A stretch of 64,000 nucleotides of DNA from Chloroflexota bacterium (GTDB lineage Bacteria; Chloroflexota; Anaerolineae; Aggregatilineales; Phototrophicaceae). Positions within the stretch are counted from its first letter, which is position 1. Each line of letters begins with the position of its first letter. The DNA is taken from the NCBI GenBank assembly GCA_028875245.1, contig JAPPEU010000011.1:1-64000 (forward strand), read 5' to 3'. This document shows, piece after piece, positions 17,934 through 26,973 of this stretch. The translations under genes were made by a program, and so were the position numbers. A model generated the notes under the pieces. It was not told where the DNA came from, made no database searches, and saw only the letters and a list, made by a program, of their open reading frames with translations.

Positions 17934-18674
17934 GTGGATATGCCGCTTATTTGGGCGGGCGTCATCATGTTTGTCGGCAGCTTGGCGCAAGGCACGATCG
18001 GCTTCGCTTTGGGCATGATCGCCGTGCCGCTTCTGGTGGAAGCCGGCTTCAGCCTGTCGCAGGCGGTGGCGCTGACGACGCTTTCTATCGGCATTCAGGT
18101 GGTTTTCGGCGTCTGGCAATTGCGGGCGCATATCCCCTGGGGCGATGTCAAGCCGGCGGCGATCACGCGCTTTCTGACGGTGGCAGTCGGCGTCCTGCTG
18201 CTGCTGAACGTCGAAGCGCTGGAAGCGGAGGGCGTCAAGCGCCTGGTGGGCCTTGGCGTGCTGCTGGGCGTTGCCGTCCGCATCGCCGCGGGCAAGATCG
18301 CCGGGCGCGAATGGCCGACGGCGGCTTCGATCGCCGTATTCAGCCTCAGCGGCGTCTTGCAGGGCCTGGTGGCGATGGGCGGTCCGCCGCTGGTGCTGTG
18401 GATGACGACGCGCGATTATGAGGCGCGGGAGGCGCGCGCCTTCACGATGACGCTTTTCCTGTTCAACGCGCCGGTGCAAGTTGCCCTCCTGCTCTTCCTG
18501 TCGACGACGATGAATCTCGAAGTGATTCTGCTGGCGCTGATCATTTCACCGCTGATCTATCTCGGCACGGCTATCGGCGTCGGCATCGGGGATCGCTTCA
18601 GCAAGCGACTGCTCAATCATACCGCTCTGGCTGTTCTGTCTGTGATTGCGTTGAAGGCGATTCTCGGCGGGTGA
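17934..18674 (+). CDS. TauE/SafE (TSUP) family membrane permease
   Basis: A 246-residue membrane protein with about seven to eight hydrophobic segments arranged as the two TSUP repeats, beginning FVGSLAQGTIGFALGMIAVPLL and echoed in the second half by SGVLQGLVAMGGPPLVLWM. Members export or import sulfite, sulfoacetate or other organosulfur anions. Substrate is not deducible. The start is GTG 17934 with AAGGAG 11 bases upstream; an ATG two codons later is an alternative. It stands alone, divergent from the small protein gene. Confidence 0.87.
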   Translation: MDMPLIWAGVIMFVGSLAQGTIGFALGMIAVPLLVEAGFSLSQAVALTTLSIGIQVVFGVWQLRAHIPWGDVKPAAITRFLTVAVGVLLLLNVEALEAEGVKRLVGLGVLLGVAVRIAAGKIAGREWPTAASIAVFSLSGVLQGLVAMGGPPLVLWMTTRDYEAREARAFTMTLFLFNAPVQVALLLFLSTTMNLEVILLALIISPLIYLGTAIGVGIGDRFSKRLLNHTALAVLSVIALKAILGG

Positions 18675-18722
18675 TGAATGACAGCGGCCTGAAGAATTTA
18701 TGTTTGCACAACCAACGACGCT

Positions 18723-18795
18723 GCAGGGGCGTTTGACCCGCAGTGTCGGCGGTCAGTGTCTACGCGACCTACGCGCGGCGCTGAAACGTCCGTGC
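18723..18795. repeat. Intergenic hairpin repeat R1
   Basis: Begins GCAGGGGCGTTTGACCCGCAG and ends GCGCGGCGCTGAAACGTCC. Both arms recur, inverted, at 49876-49926; R1 carries an extra ~20 bases in the middle. It lies between the TSUP permease and the first decarboxylase. Confidence 0.7.
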
Positions 18796-18868
18796 TTATG
18801 ATAGGTCGCGCTTTAGGGTGAGCCACCGTCTCGCCCACAAAGGATCACATGGCGAATCAGGTGTGCGA

Positions 18869-20344
18869 ATGAGCGATTCATCACAGCGGCAGGCGCTGCA
18901 ATTCGACCGCGAGGAGATGCGGGAATTCGGCTACCAGGTCATTGACTCGCTGGTGGATTATTACGAAAGCCGCGCCGAGAAGCCGGTCGCTGAAAAGCTG
19001 GACCTTGACGCGCTGGACGGCATTTTGACTGAGCCACTGCCGCACGAACCTAGCCATTGGCGCGCTGTCCTCGAGCAATTCGAAAGACAAGTGGTGGACA
19101 CGTCAAATCGCGTCGATCATCCGCGTTTTTTCGCCTATATCCCATTGGCCAACAATTTCGCCAGCGTCATGGCGGACGCGCTGGCGGCCGGCTACAACAT
19201 CTTCAACGCCGTCTGGCTGCAAGGGCCGGGCGCGGCGCAGATCGAGCGGCTCACGGTGGATTGGCTGCGGCAGATTTTCGGTTTTCCCGCGGCGGCGGGC
19301 GGGACCTTCGTCAGTGGCGGCTCCGTCGCGAATCTGACGGCCCTGGCGGTCGCGCGCGAGATCCAATTGAGGGGCGATATGCGGGAGGCCGTCGCCTATT
19401 GTTCCGATCAGATTCATTTCGCCGTCTCGCGCGGCTTGCGCCTGCTGGGCTTCGCGCCGGGGCAGCTGCGCAAGATCCCGAGCGATGAGAATTTCCGGCT
19501 GCCGCTGGAAGCTCTGCGCGCGGCCATCGCGGAAGATCGCGCCGCGGGGAGGCGGCCCTTCTGCGTCATCGCCTCGGCCGGCACGACCAACACGGGCGCG
19601 GTGGATCCGCTGGACGCGCTGGCCGACCTGTGCCTGGACGAAAATCTGTGGCTGCATGTCGATGGCGCCTATGGAGCGCCGGCTGTATTGACGCCGCAGG
19701 GTGCCGAGGCGCTGAAGGGGCTCGAGCGGGCGCACTCCCTCGCCCTGGACGCGCACAAGTGGTTGTTTCAGCCGATAGAATGCAGCGTCGTGCTGCTGCG
19801 GGATCGGCATTGGCTGCCGGCGACATTCAAGGAAAGGGCCGAGTACCTGAAAGATGTTGAAGCCGAGGGCGAAGAGATCAATTTCATGTACCAAGGCATC
19901 CAACTGACGAGGCAATTTCGCGCGCTGAAACTGTGGATGAGCTTCAAGGTATTCGGCCTGGATGCCATCAGCGAGGCGATCGCGGCCGGCTTCGCCAATG
20001 CCGAATTGGCGGAGCGCCTGCTGCGCGCGGCGGGCTGCTGGGAAATTGTGACGCCAGCGGGCATGGCCATCGTCACCTTTCGCTACACACCGGCGAATGG
20101 CGATCAGACGCTTGCCGACCGCGTCACGCAGGATCTGGTGGAACGGCTGCGGAGAGATGGCGACGCCTTCGCCTCCGGAACGCAGCTGCGCGGCAAGCCG
20201 GTCATGCGCCTCTGCGCCAACAATCCGCGCACGACGCCCGCGGACCTGGAAAAGACGATTCAGCTGATGGGGCGGCTGGCGGCGGAGTTGGAAGTTCAGC
20301 TTGCGGGCTTGCCAGCAGACAATCAGCAGCCTGCGCATCATTAA
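18869..20344 (+). CDS. PLP-dependent aromatic amino-acid decarboxylase family protein, copy 1
   Basis: A group II pyridoxal-dependent decarboxylase (AADC/TDC/glutamate-decarboxylase superfamily), 491 residues from ATG 18869. The PLP lysine is K297 in [10 protein letters not shown], and HVDGAYGAP supplies the Asp that contacts the PLP ring nitrogen. A GTG frame from 18818 exists, but the ATG gives a protein one residue longer than the tandem paralogue at 20503, and AGGTG precedes it. Expected reaction: amino acid to amine plus CO2, possibly on Tyr, Trp or DOPA. Some members act on other amino acids or as aldehyde synthases, so the substrate stays open. Confidence 0.88.
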   Translation: MSDSSQRQALQFDREEMREFGYQVIDSLVDYYESRAEKPVAEKLDLDALDGILTEPLPHEPSHWRAVLEQFERQVVDTSNRVDHPRFFAYIPLANNFASVMADALAAGYNIFNAVWLQGPGAAQIERLTVDWLRQIFGFPAAAGGTFVSGGSVANLTALAVAREIQLRGDMREAVAYCSDQIHFAVSRGLRLLGFAPGQLRKIPSDENFRLPLEALRAAIAEDRAAGRRPFCVIASAGTTNTGAVDPLDALADLCLDENLWLHVDGAYGAPAVLTPQGAEALKGLERAHSLALDAHKWLFQPIECSVVLLRDRHWLPATFKERAEYLKDVEAEGEEINFMYQGIQLTRQFRALKLWMSFKVFGLDAISEAIAAGFANAELAERLLRAAGCWEIVTPAGMAIVTFRYTPANGDQTLADRVTQDLVERLRRDGDAFASGTQLRGKPVMRLCANNPRTTPADLEKTIQLMGRLAAELEVQLAGLPADNQQPAHH

Positions 20345-20347
20345 CGC

Positions 20348-20368
20348 TGTAACTTCGCAGGGTTACGG
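20348..20368 (+). repeat. Short inverted repeat after decarboxylase 1
   Basis: GTAAC and GTTAC arms flank a short TTCGCAGG loop directly downstream of the stop. There is no T-run, so terminator activity is doubtful. Confidence 0.3.
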
Positions 20369-20502
20369 CAAGGATGCTTACTGTTGCAACATCAGCATTT
20401 TCCTACGCTTCATTAGCGTTATTACATAAGCCGCGTTAAGGTATCCGAATCTGTCGAACTTTGAAGAGGCTTGCATTTTAAGCACAACGATAAGGATCAA
20501 AT

Positions 20503-21975
20503 ATGCGCGATTCAAACCCCAGAGACCAAATCAAGCTCAGCGCCGAAGAAATGCGCGAGATGGGCTACCGAATCATCGACATGCTGGTGGACTATACCGG
20601 GGCGCAAGCCCAATTTCCCGTGACGCGAGCGCTGGATCACGCAACATTTGAAGAAATCTTGGACGAACCAATTCCGGAGGCGGGGTCGGATTGGCGCGAC
20701 GTATTGGAACAGTTCGAGCGGCAGGTGTTAACAACCATCGACCACCTGGATCATCCGCGCTTCTTCGCCTATATCCCATCCTCCAGCAACTTCGTCGGCG
20801 CCATGGCGGATACGCTGGCTTCCGGCTACAACATTTTCAACGCCTTGTATCCGCTTGGGACAGGCGCGGCGGTTGTCGAAAGGCTGGCTGTCAGTTGGCT
20901 GTGCAGGCTCTGCGGCATGCCGGAAAAGGCGGGCGGCTTGTTTGTAAGCGGGGGCTCGGTTGCCAATCTGACGGGCTTGGCAGTGGCGCGCCAGATCCAA
21001 CTGGGGGGCGATATGCGCGATGCCGTCATCTACTGTTCAGATCAAGCGCATTTTGTCATCTCACGTGGCTTGCGCATCCTCGGTTTCGCGCCGGATCAAT
21101 TGCGCCAAATCCTCTCCGACGAGGATTACCGGCTTCCGCTGGCCGATCTCGAACGGGCAATTGCGGAAGACAGAGCGGCGGGCAAACGGCCATTTTGCAT
21201 TGCCGCAACAGCCGGCACGACCAATTCGGGCGCGGTGGACCCGCTGAATGACCTGGCGGATCTATGCGAGAGAGAAGACCTCTGGCTGCATGTCGACGGG
21301 GCTTATGGCGCGTCTGCCTGTTTGACCACACATAGGAGGCTGGAACTGGCTGGCCTTGAGCGCGCCCATTCTTTGTCCTGGGACGCGCATAAGTGGATGT
21401 TCCAACCAGTGGAGTGCAGCGCGATTTTGGTGCGCGATCGTCATTGGCTAAGCGAAACGTTTAAGGAGAGGGCGCATTTCCTCACCGATGCCGAACCGCA
21501 TAGCAAAGAAGAGGCCGGCGAAGAATTAAACTTCATGTACCAGGGCATTCAATTGACGCGATATTTTCGCGCCTTGAAATTCTGGATGAGCCTTAAAGTA
21601 TTTGGGCTGGCGGCCATGCGGCGAGCGATTGAACGAGGATTTGAATTGGCCGAGTTAGCGGAATCGCTCTTGCGCGACTCGGGCCGCTGGGAAATCGTCA
21701 CCCCGGCGCAAATGGCCATTGTGACCTTTCGTTACAAGGCGCTCGACGGCGACGAGGCGCTTGCCAATACGGTCACGCATCAGTTGAGCGGCGCCATGGC
21801 GGCGAACGGATTTGCCTTCGCTTCGACTACGCAGCTCGGCCAGAAAACCGTCATGCGCCTGGTCACGAACAATCCACGGACCACACCATCCGATTTGCGG
21901 CAGACCGTGCTGATAATGGGGCGGCTGGCTGCTGAACTGGAAGCCGAGATCATAAGCGCCGCGGCGGACAGCTAG
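20503..21975 (+). CDS. PLP-dependent aromatic amino-acid decarboxylase family protein, copy 2
   Basis: A 490-residue tandem paralogue of the preceding gene, with the same order of motifs: [24 protein letters not shown] and the PLP lysine K297 in SWDAHKWMFQP. The two copies align end to end but differ at many positions, including the residue before DAHK (L versus W) and an insert DAEPHSKEEAGEE near 330, so they may prefer different substrates. AAGGA lies 7 bases before the ATG. The 158-base gap with its own leader suggests separate transcription. Confidence 0.88.
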   Translation: MRDSNPRDQIKLSAEEMREMGYRIIDMLVDYTGAQAQFPVTRALDHATFEEILDEPIPEAGSDWRDVLEQFERQVLTTIDHLDHPRFFAYIPSSSNFVGAMADTLASGYNIFNALYPLGTGAAVVERLAVSWLCRLCGMPEKAGGLFVSGGSVANLTGLAVARQIQLGGDMRDAVIYCSDQAHFVISRGLRILGFAPDQLRQILSDEDYRLPLADLERAIAEDRAAGKRPFCIAATAGTTNSGAVDPLNDLADLCEREDLWLHVDGAYGASACLTTHRRLELAGLERAHSLSWDAHKWMFQPVECSAILVRDRHWLSETFKERAHFLTDAEPHSKEEAGEELNFMYQGIQLTRYFRALKFWMSLKVFGLAAMRRAIERGFELAELAESLLRDSGRWEIVTPAQMAIVTFRYKALDGDEALANTVTHQLSGAMAANGFAFASTTQLGQKTVMRLVTNNPRTTPSDLRQTVLIMGRLAAELEAEIISAAADS

Positions 21976-21994
21976 CGCCGCGTCATTGCGTCAT

Positions 21995-22011
21995 CTGTAC
22001 AGACTGTACAG
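21995..22011. promoter_or_regulatory. Tandem CTGTACAG palindromes, candidate operator
   Basis: Two copies of the perfect 8-base palindrome CTGTACAG separated by one A (9-base period), about 77 bases before the antiporter start. Such spacing suits a dimeric regulator, but no binding protein is known. Confidence 0.35.
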
Positions 22012-22087
22012 CCGGAACTGACTTGCTAAAATGGTCGCGCTTTTTGGGACAGCGCTTCTCTTGATTCACTAACGCGGGAATCAAACC

Positions 22088-24019
22088 TTGGATTACGGTC
22101 TGTTGGCGTTTTCGCTTGCCGCCTTTGCCTTCACCGCAGTCGCCGCCTTTCAGATTGGCCGCTTGGCGACGCGCGTTCATATGCCGCTGATCAGCGGTTA
22201 CTTGCTGGCCGGCTTGCTGGCGGGTCCATTCATTTTCCGGTTCATGGCGCCGGAGAATGTCGAGATTCTGCGCTTTCTGGACGAAATATCTCTCGCTTTT
22301 ATCGCCTTCGCCGCCGGCAGCGAGATGGCCCTGGATGAACTGCGCGGGCGCTATCGCAGCATCGGCTGGAACACCTTGACGCAAATTGGCGCCATCTACA
22401 TCTTCTGCGGCAGCGCCATCTTCCTGCTGGCTGACTACATCCCCTTTATGCAAGGCCTGACGAGCGCCGGCAAAGTCGCGGTTTCGCTGTTGGCCGGCAC
22501 CATACTGGCGGCGCGGTCGCCTTCATCCGCTATCGCCATCATCAACGAGATGCGCGCGCGCGGTCCATTTGTCAAGGGCGTCCTGGGCGTGACCCTGGTC
22601 AAAGATGTGCTGATTGTCGTGTTATTCGCCTTCAGTACATCCTTGGCGGCGACGCTGTTGACCGGCCGGAGCTTTGACCTTGGCTTCCTCATCCTGGTCG
22701 CTTTTGAAATCCTGGCGTCGATCGGCTTCGGCATTCTTGTCGCCCAGTTGATGGGGCTGATCCTGCGCAATCATTGGGAGGACTGGCTAAAGATTCCCCT
22801 GCTGCTGCTGATTGGTTACCTGGTCTTCGCGCTCGCGGGCGAGATAAGGCAATTCAGCCACGACAATCTCGACTTTGAACTGCTCTTTGAGCCGCTTCTC
22901 ATTTGCATGGTCGCCAGTTTCTGGATCACCAACCGCAGTCCCTACCGCAGCGAATTGCGCCACCTGCTGCATCGCGTGGAAATGCCGATCTTCGTCATCT
23001 TTTTCACGCTCATCGGACAGGCGCTTGACCTGGCCGTGCTGCGCGCATTGCTGCCGATTACGCTGGTGATATTCGCCGTGAGGCTGCTGGCGCTCTTTGT
23101 TGGGGGTTATATCGGCGGGACCTTGGCCGGTGATCCGCCGCGCTTCAATCGGCTGACATGGATGGCCTACATCACGCAGGCCGGCGTCGGGCTCGGTTTG
23201 GCGAAGGAAGTCGCCATCGGGTTCCCGCAGCTGGGAAACGAATTCGCTACGCTGATGGTGGCGGCGATCGTCTTGAGCCAACTGGCGGGCCCGCCGTTTT
23301 TCAAATACGCCATTCGCCTGGTCGGCGAATCCCATCTGCCGCAGGACATCAAAGACGACGAGATCCTGGATGTAGTCATTGTTGGCATCGAGAACCAATC
23401 GCGCCAGTTGGCTGATCGGCTCCTGGCGCATGGCTGGCGCGTCAAGCTGCTTGATATCGATCAGTCACACGTGACGGCGCAGGCGGCGGCGGACGGGCTG
23501 CGGCACGAGCACTGGCTGCCCGAAATTTCTGCCGAGGCGCTGCGCAAGATTATCGAGCCGAAGACCGAAGTCGCGGTTACGCTGCTGCCGAGCGACGAAG
23601 ACAGCTTCAAACTATGTCAGATCTTTTACGAGGATTTCGGCATCACGCGCCAGATCGCCCGGCTCAATACCTTCAATCTATTGGAGCAGTTTCGTGAATT
23701 GGGCGTGCATGTGCTGGATCCTGTCAATGCTATGGTGCACCTGCTCGATAACTTCGTGCGCGCGCCGCAGCTGGCGGCCATGGTCTTCGAAGACGATCCG
23801 GAACATGATGTGATACAGGTTACGATCACCGACCCCAGCGTGGATGGCTTGCATCTGCGCGAACTTATCCTGCCGGATGATGTGCTGGTGATGGCGATCG
23901 TGCGCCGCGGGCATTCGATCGTGCCGCATGGTTATACCAACCTGCACCTGGAGGACGAAGTGACGCTGATCGGGCCGACCGAAAGCCTGGATGAAGTGGC
24001 TTTGAAGCTGGGTTACTGA
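22088..24019 (+). CDS. CPA2-type cation:proton antiporter with RCK (TrkA-N/TrkA-C) domains
   Basis: A 643-residue monovalent cation/proton antiporter of the KefB/GerN class. About twelve hydrophobic segments fill residues 1-410, starting with TRVHMPLISGYLLAGLLAGP. A TrkA-N/RCK domain follows at about 424-545 (VVIVGIENQSRQLADRLL) and a TrkA-C domain at about 560-643 (DGLHLRELILPDDVLVMAIV). In the RCK domain the usual GxGxxG is degraded to GIENQS, so nucleotide binding may be altered. It likely exchanges K+ or Na+ for protons under ligand control. The start is TTG. Confidence 0.9.
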   Translation: MDYGLLAFSLAAFAFTAVAAFQIGRLATRVHMPLISGYLLAGLLAGPFIFRFMAPENVEILRFLDEISLAFIAFAAGSEMALDELRGRYRSIGWNTLTQIGAIYIFCGSAIFLLADYIPFMQGLTSAGKVAVSLLAGTILAARSPSSAIAIINEMRARGPFVKGVLGVTLVKDVLIVVLFAFSTSLAATLLTGRSFDLGFLILVAFEILASIGFGILVAQLMGLILRNHWEDWLKIPLLLLIGYLVFALAGEIRQFSHDNLDFELLFEPLLICMVASFWITNRSPYRSELRHLLHRVEMPIFVIFFTLIGQALDLAVLRALLPITLVIFAVRLLALFVGGYIGGTLAGDPPRFNRLTWMAYITQAGVGLGLAKEVAIGFPQLGNEFATLMVAAIVLSQLAGPPFFKYAIRLVGESHLPQDIKDDEILDVVIVGIENQSRQLADRLLAHGWRVKLLDIDQSHVTAQAAADGLRHEHWLPEISAEALRKIIEPKTEVAVTLLPSDEDSFKLCQIFYEDFGITRQIARLNTFNLLEQFRELGVHVLDPVNAMVHLLDNFVRAPQLAAMVFEDDPEHDVIQVTITDPSVDGLHLRELILPDDVLVMAIVRRGHSIVPHGYTNLHLEDEVTLIGPTESLDEVALKLGY

Positions 24020-24021
24020 AT

Positions 24022-24035
24022 CCGGCGCGCGCCGG
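24022..24035. repeat. Perfect 14-bp GC palindrome
   Basis: CCGGCGCGCGCCGG begins two bases after the antiporter stop codon. It could form a strong short stem but lacks a T-run, so an intrinsic terminator is not claimed. Confidence 0.4.
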
Positions 24036-24113
24036 CTCGCCTGGTAAGATTCCACCCCGCCTTTGCATCAGAACCTGCAAAGACAGACATCGACATTCGC
24101 GAAAGGAAGAAAC

Positions 24114-25490
24114 GTGCCCCCAAATGAATTGCCGGTTGCGATTATCGGCGGCGGCCCCGCAGGTTTGGCGGCGGCGGCGCATCTGATCGAGCGCGGCGAA
24201 GCGGCGATCCTGTTTGAAGCCGGCGCGTCCGTCGGCGCCAACGTGCGGGACTGGGGGCATGTGCGCATGTTTTCGCCCTGGGAATTCAACGTCGATTCGG
24301 CCAGTGTCCGCCTGCTGGAAAGCGCTGGCTGGAGGATGCCGCCCGCGGATGAATTGCCCACCGGTTTGGAGTTGGTCGAGCGCTATCTGCAGCCCCTCGC
24401 TGAGCTGCCGGCGATGCGCGCAATCATTCGCACGGGAACGCGGGTCATCGGCCTCAGCCGGCGCAATCATGACAAGGTCAAAGATGGGGAGCGCGAGCTT
24501 GCGCCCTTTCAATTGCACGCAGTCAACGACGGGCATGAGGAGCTGGTTGAGGCGCGCGCCGTGATTGACGCCTCCGGCGCCTGGCATTTGCCGAATCCGC
24601 TGGGCGCCAATGGCCGTCCCGCGATCGGTGAAGCAAGCTTGCGAGAACGTCTCGTCTACGGCATTCCGGACATCCTCGGCGATGAGCGCTCCCGATTTGC
24701 CGGCAAGCGCGTCATAGTCGTCGGCAGCGGCCACTCAGCGATAAACGTCCTGCTTGATCTGATGAGATTGCGCGAAGACCATCCCCAAACGGACATCATC
24801 TGGGTGATGCGCAGCCGCAACCTGCGCAAGGTTTATGGCGGCGGCGAAGATGATGCCCTGGCGGCGCGCGGTCAGTTGGGCCTGCGGATCAAGGCGGCGG
24901 TCGCTGCGGGCGCCTTGCGGATCGCCGCGCCCTTCCCGCCGACGCATGTTTCGCTGGGGGGCGACCAACTGCTGCTGCGCAGCGAATTCAATGGAGATGC
25001 GGGTAGCCTTTCAGCCGATGAGATCATCATCTGCGCCGGCGCGCGGCCGGAGCTGGAGCTGCTGCGTGAAATGCGCCTTGATCTGGACCCGGCAGTGGAA
25101 GCGACGCGCAGCCTTGCGCCCCTGATCGACCCCAATCTGCACAGCTGCGGCACGGTGCGGCCTCATGGCGAGGCTGAATTGCGCCAGCCGGAGGCGGACT
25201 TCTACATTGTCGGCATGAAGAGTTACGGGCGGGCGCCGACATTCTTGCTGGCGACCGGTTACGAGCAGGCGCGCTCGGTCGTTGCCGCGCTCTGTGGCGA
25301 TTGGGAAGCGGCCCGCGATGTGCGGCTGAACCTGCCGGAAACCGGCGTCTGCGTCACCGACTTCGCCGATGAGGGCGCCTGCTGCGTCCCAGCGGAAGTA
25401 GCGCAACCCGCCCTACTCGCGCTCGGCGAGATCCCCATTGTGAGCGAAATCCCTGTTGACAGGGCGAGGGAACGCGTCCCCTGCTGCTAA
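24114..25490 (+). CDS. FAD/NAD(P)-binding flavoprotein oxidoreductase
   Basis: A 458-residue two-dinucleotide-domain flavoprotein, similar to flavin-containing monooxygenases and thioredoxin-reductase-like enzymes. The FAD motif is IIGGGPAGLAAA (residues 10-21) and the NAD(P) motif is VIVVGSGHSAINVL near residue 200. A late segment (FYIVGMKSYGRAPTFLLATG) is the usual second FAD contact. No CxxC redox pair is seen in the core; the chain ends in Cys-Cys. The GTG start at 24114 has AAGGAAG just upstream and begins immediately before the Rossmann strand. Substrate unknown. Confidence 0.82.
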   Translation: MPPNELPVAIIGGGPAGLAAAAHLIERGEAAILFEAGASVGANVRDWGHVRMFSPWEFNVDSASVRLLESAGWRMPPADELPTGLELVERYLQPLAELPAMRAIIRTGTRVIGLSRRNHDKVKDGERELAPFQLHAVNDGHEELVEARAVIDASGAWHLPNPLGANGRPAIGEASLRERLVYGIPDILGDERSRFAGKRVIVVGSGHSAINVLLDLMRLREDHPQTDIIWVMRSRNLRKVYGGGEDDALAARGQLGLRIKAAVAAGALRIAAPFPPTHVSLGGDQLLLRSEFNGDAGSLSADEIIICAGARPELELLREMRLDLDPAVEATRSLAPLIDPNLHSCGTVRPHGEAELRQPEADFYIVGMKSYGRAPTFLLATGYEQARSVVAALCGDWEAARDVRLNLPETGVCVTDFADEGACCVPAEVAQPALLALGEIPIVSEIPVDRARERVPCC

Positions 25491-25616
25491 GGCTCTGAGG
25501 CCTCCGCGTCATTTCATTTAGTGCGGCGGGCGAATCACAGAGCCGCCCCTGCAAGGCTGGCAAGAAAAGAGTATCATCCGGCTCACAGGCGACCGAATCA
25601 CAAGAAAGGGCGACCG

Positions 25617-26120
25617 ATGGCACATCCGATGGTGGAGCAGCTTCGTTTCACCCGCGACGAATTCCTCCGCTGCCTGGAGGGCTTGAGCCTGCAGGATGCC
25701 TATGTGCGGCATGGGCAGATGAATTGCATCAGTTGGACGATCGGGCATCTGGCGGATCATGAGAACCGGACCTTTGTCTTTCTCGGTCAGGGCGAGGTCA
25801 TTCAGCCGGAATTGCGCAAGATTTGCAGCTTTGGCTGCCCGCCATCGACGCCCAAGCTGGACGACATGTGGGCGGCCTGGCGCGAGGTGACCGCGAACGC
25901 TGATATCTTCCTCGATACGCTGACGGCGGAAAAGCTGGGTGAGCATTTTCAGTGGAAGGGTGAAGCGCTGGATGAATCGATCGGCACGATGACGCAGCGC
26001 GTGATTTATCACTACTGGTATCATTTGGGCGAGGCGCACGCCATCCGTCAGATGCTGGGTCAGCGCAACTTGCCGGAATTTGTCGGCGCGATGGACGACG
26101 CGCCCTACCGCCCCCACTAA
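25617..26120 (+). CDS. DinB family protein
   Basis: A 167-residue four-helix-bundle DinB/YfiT-like protein. Metal-ligand histidines expected for the family are in IGHLADHENR and in YHYWYHLGEAHAIRQML. Many members are bacillithiol- or mycothiol-related transferases or have no known activity. The start at 25617 follows AAAGGG; the upstream in-frame extension is Arg-rich and rejected. The adjacent amidotransferase starts 6 bases after its stop, so the two are probably co-transcribed. Confidence 0.85.
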   Translation: MAHPMVEQLRFTRDEFLRCLEGLSLQDAYVRHGQMNCISWTIGHLADHENRTFVFLGQGEVIQPELRKICSFGCPPSTPKLDDMWAAWREVTANADIFLDTLTAEKLGEHFQWKGEALDESIGTMTQRVIYHYWYHLGEAHAIRQMLGQRNLPEFVGAMDDAPYRPH

Positions 26121-26126
26121 AGCCCG

Positions 26127-26810
26127 ATGACCCGCCCGCGCATCGGCATCACAACCAGCCTGGAAAATGGCATACAGACGCTTGATCTGCGCTATGCGCA
26201 GGCAGTTGAAGCGGCCGGCGGCATCCCGATTATCGCGCCGATTCTGGACAGTGCCGACTCGGCGCGGGCATTCGCGACGCTGCTGGACGGGTTGATCATC
26301 ACTGGCGGGCCGGGCATCACGCGCGGGCTGATCGGGGCACTGCCGGCGGACCTGCCAGCCGTCGATGAGCGCCGTGACCGCAGCGATGAATTGATCTACC
26401 GAGCGATGGCGGAGCGGCCCTTTCTCGGCATTTGCTATGGCATGCAATTTGCCAACGCGCTTGCGGGCGGCAGCATTTACGCCGATGTGCAGCGGCAGAC
26501 GGGGGCGGCGGTACACAGCGCCGACCGAGGCGCCGGCGAGCATCAGATTCATATTGCGCCGACGAGCCGGCTGCGGTCAATATTGCGGACGGAGCGGCTG
26601 CCCGCGAACAGTCATCATATTCAAGCCCTGGCCGAGCCGGGAGACGGATTGCAGGTTTCGGCGCGGTCGGCGGATAATGTGATCGAGGCGATCGAGTCGG
26701 AAGACGGCCGCGTCATCGGCGTACAGTTTCATCCCGAGCGCATGCGGGAGCGGGGCCTGCCCCTCTTTGCGGATCTGATTCAGCGAGCCGCATCCGCGCG
26801 CGAGTCATGA
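26127..26810 (+). CDS. Peptidase C26 / gamma-glutamyl hydrolase-like amidotransferase, second copy
   Basis: A 227-residue class-I amidotransferase-like hydrolase related to the product at 7143. The nucleophile is C103 in FLGICYGMQ, the oxyanion loop is LIITGGPGI, and the His-Glu dyad is in VQFHPERM. It is shorter and diverged, so not a recent duplicate. It sits 6 bases after the DinB gene. Predicted to cleave a gamma-glutamyl amide; substrate unknown. Confidence 0.85.
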   Translation: MTRPRIGITTSLENGIQTLDLRYAQAVEAAGGIPIIAPILDSADSARAFATLLDGLIITGGPGITRGLIGALPADLPAVDERRDRSDELIYRAMAERPFLGICYGMQFANALAGGSIYADVQRQTGAAVHSADRGAGEHQIHIAPTSRLRSILRTERLPANSHHIQALAEPGDGLQVSARSADNVIEAIESEDGRVIGVQFHPERMRERGLPLFADLIQRAASARES

Positions 26811-26850
26811 CCCGGCGCGCGATTGAACGCCTGCCCCAAACACAGCGACC

Positions 26851-26923
26851 GTAGGGGCGAGACGGTGGCTCGCCCATTTATTTCGTTGTGTTAGCGTTGG
26901 GCGGCTCATAGATTCGCCCCTAC
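26851..26923. repeat. Intergenic hairpin repeat R2
   Basis: Opens GTAGGGGCGAGACGGTGG and closes GATTCGCCCCTAC, so the terminal ~10 bases are inverted copies of one another. It lies between the amidotransferase and the convergent SDR gene. Confidence 0.75.
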
Positions 26924-26973
26924 AAAATACGATTTGAAGTAGATGAAGTTTGGCGGATTCATTAGACAAGCAT

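Noticed and set aside
19103..20341. 412-residue minus-strand frame
   Set aside because: Complement of decarboxylase 1; no family features.
24022..24035. Intrinsic terminator after the antiporter
   Set aside because: A strong GC palindrome but no T-run; kept only as a repeat.
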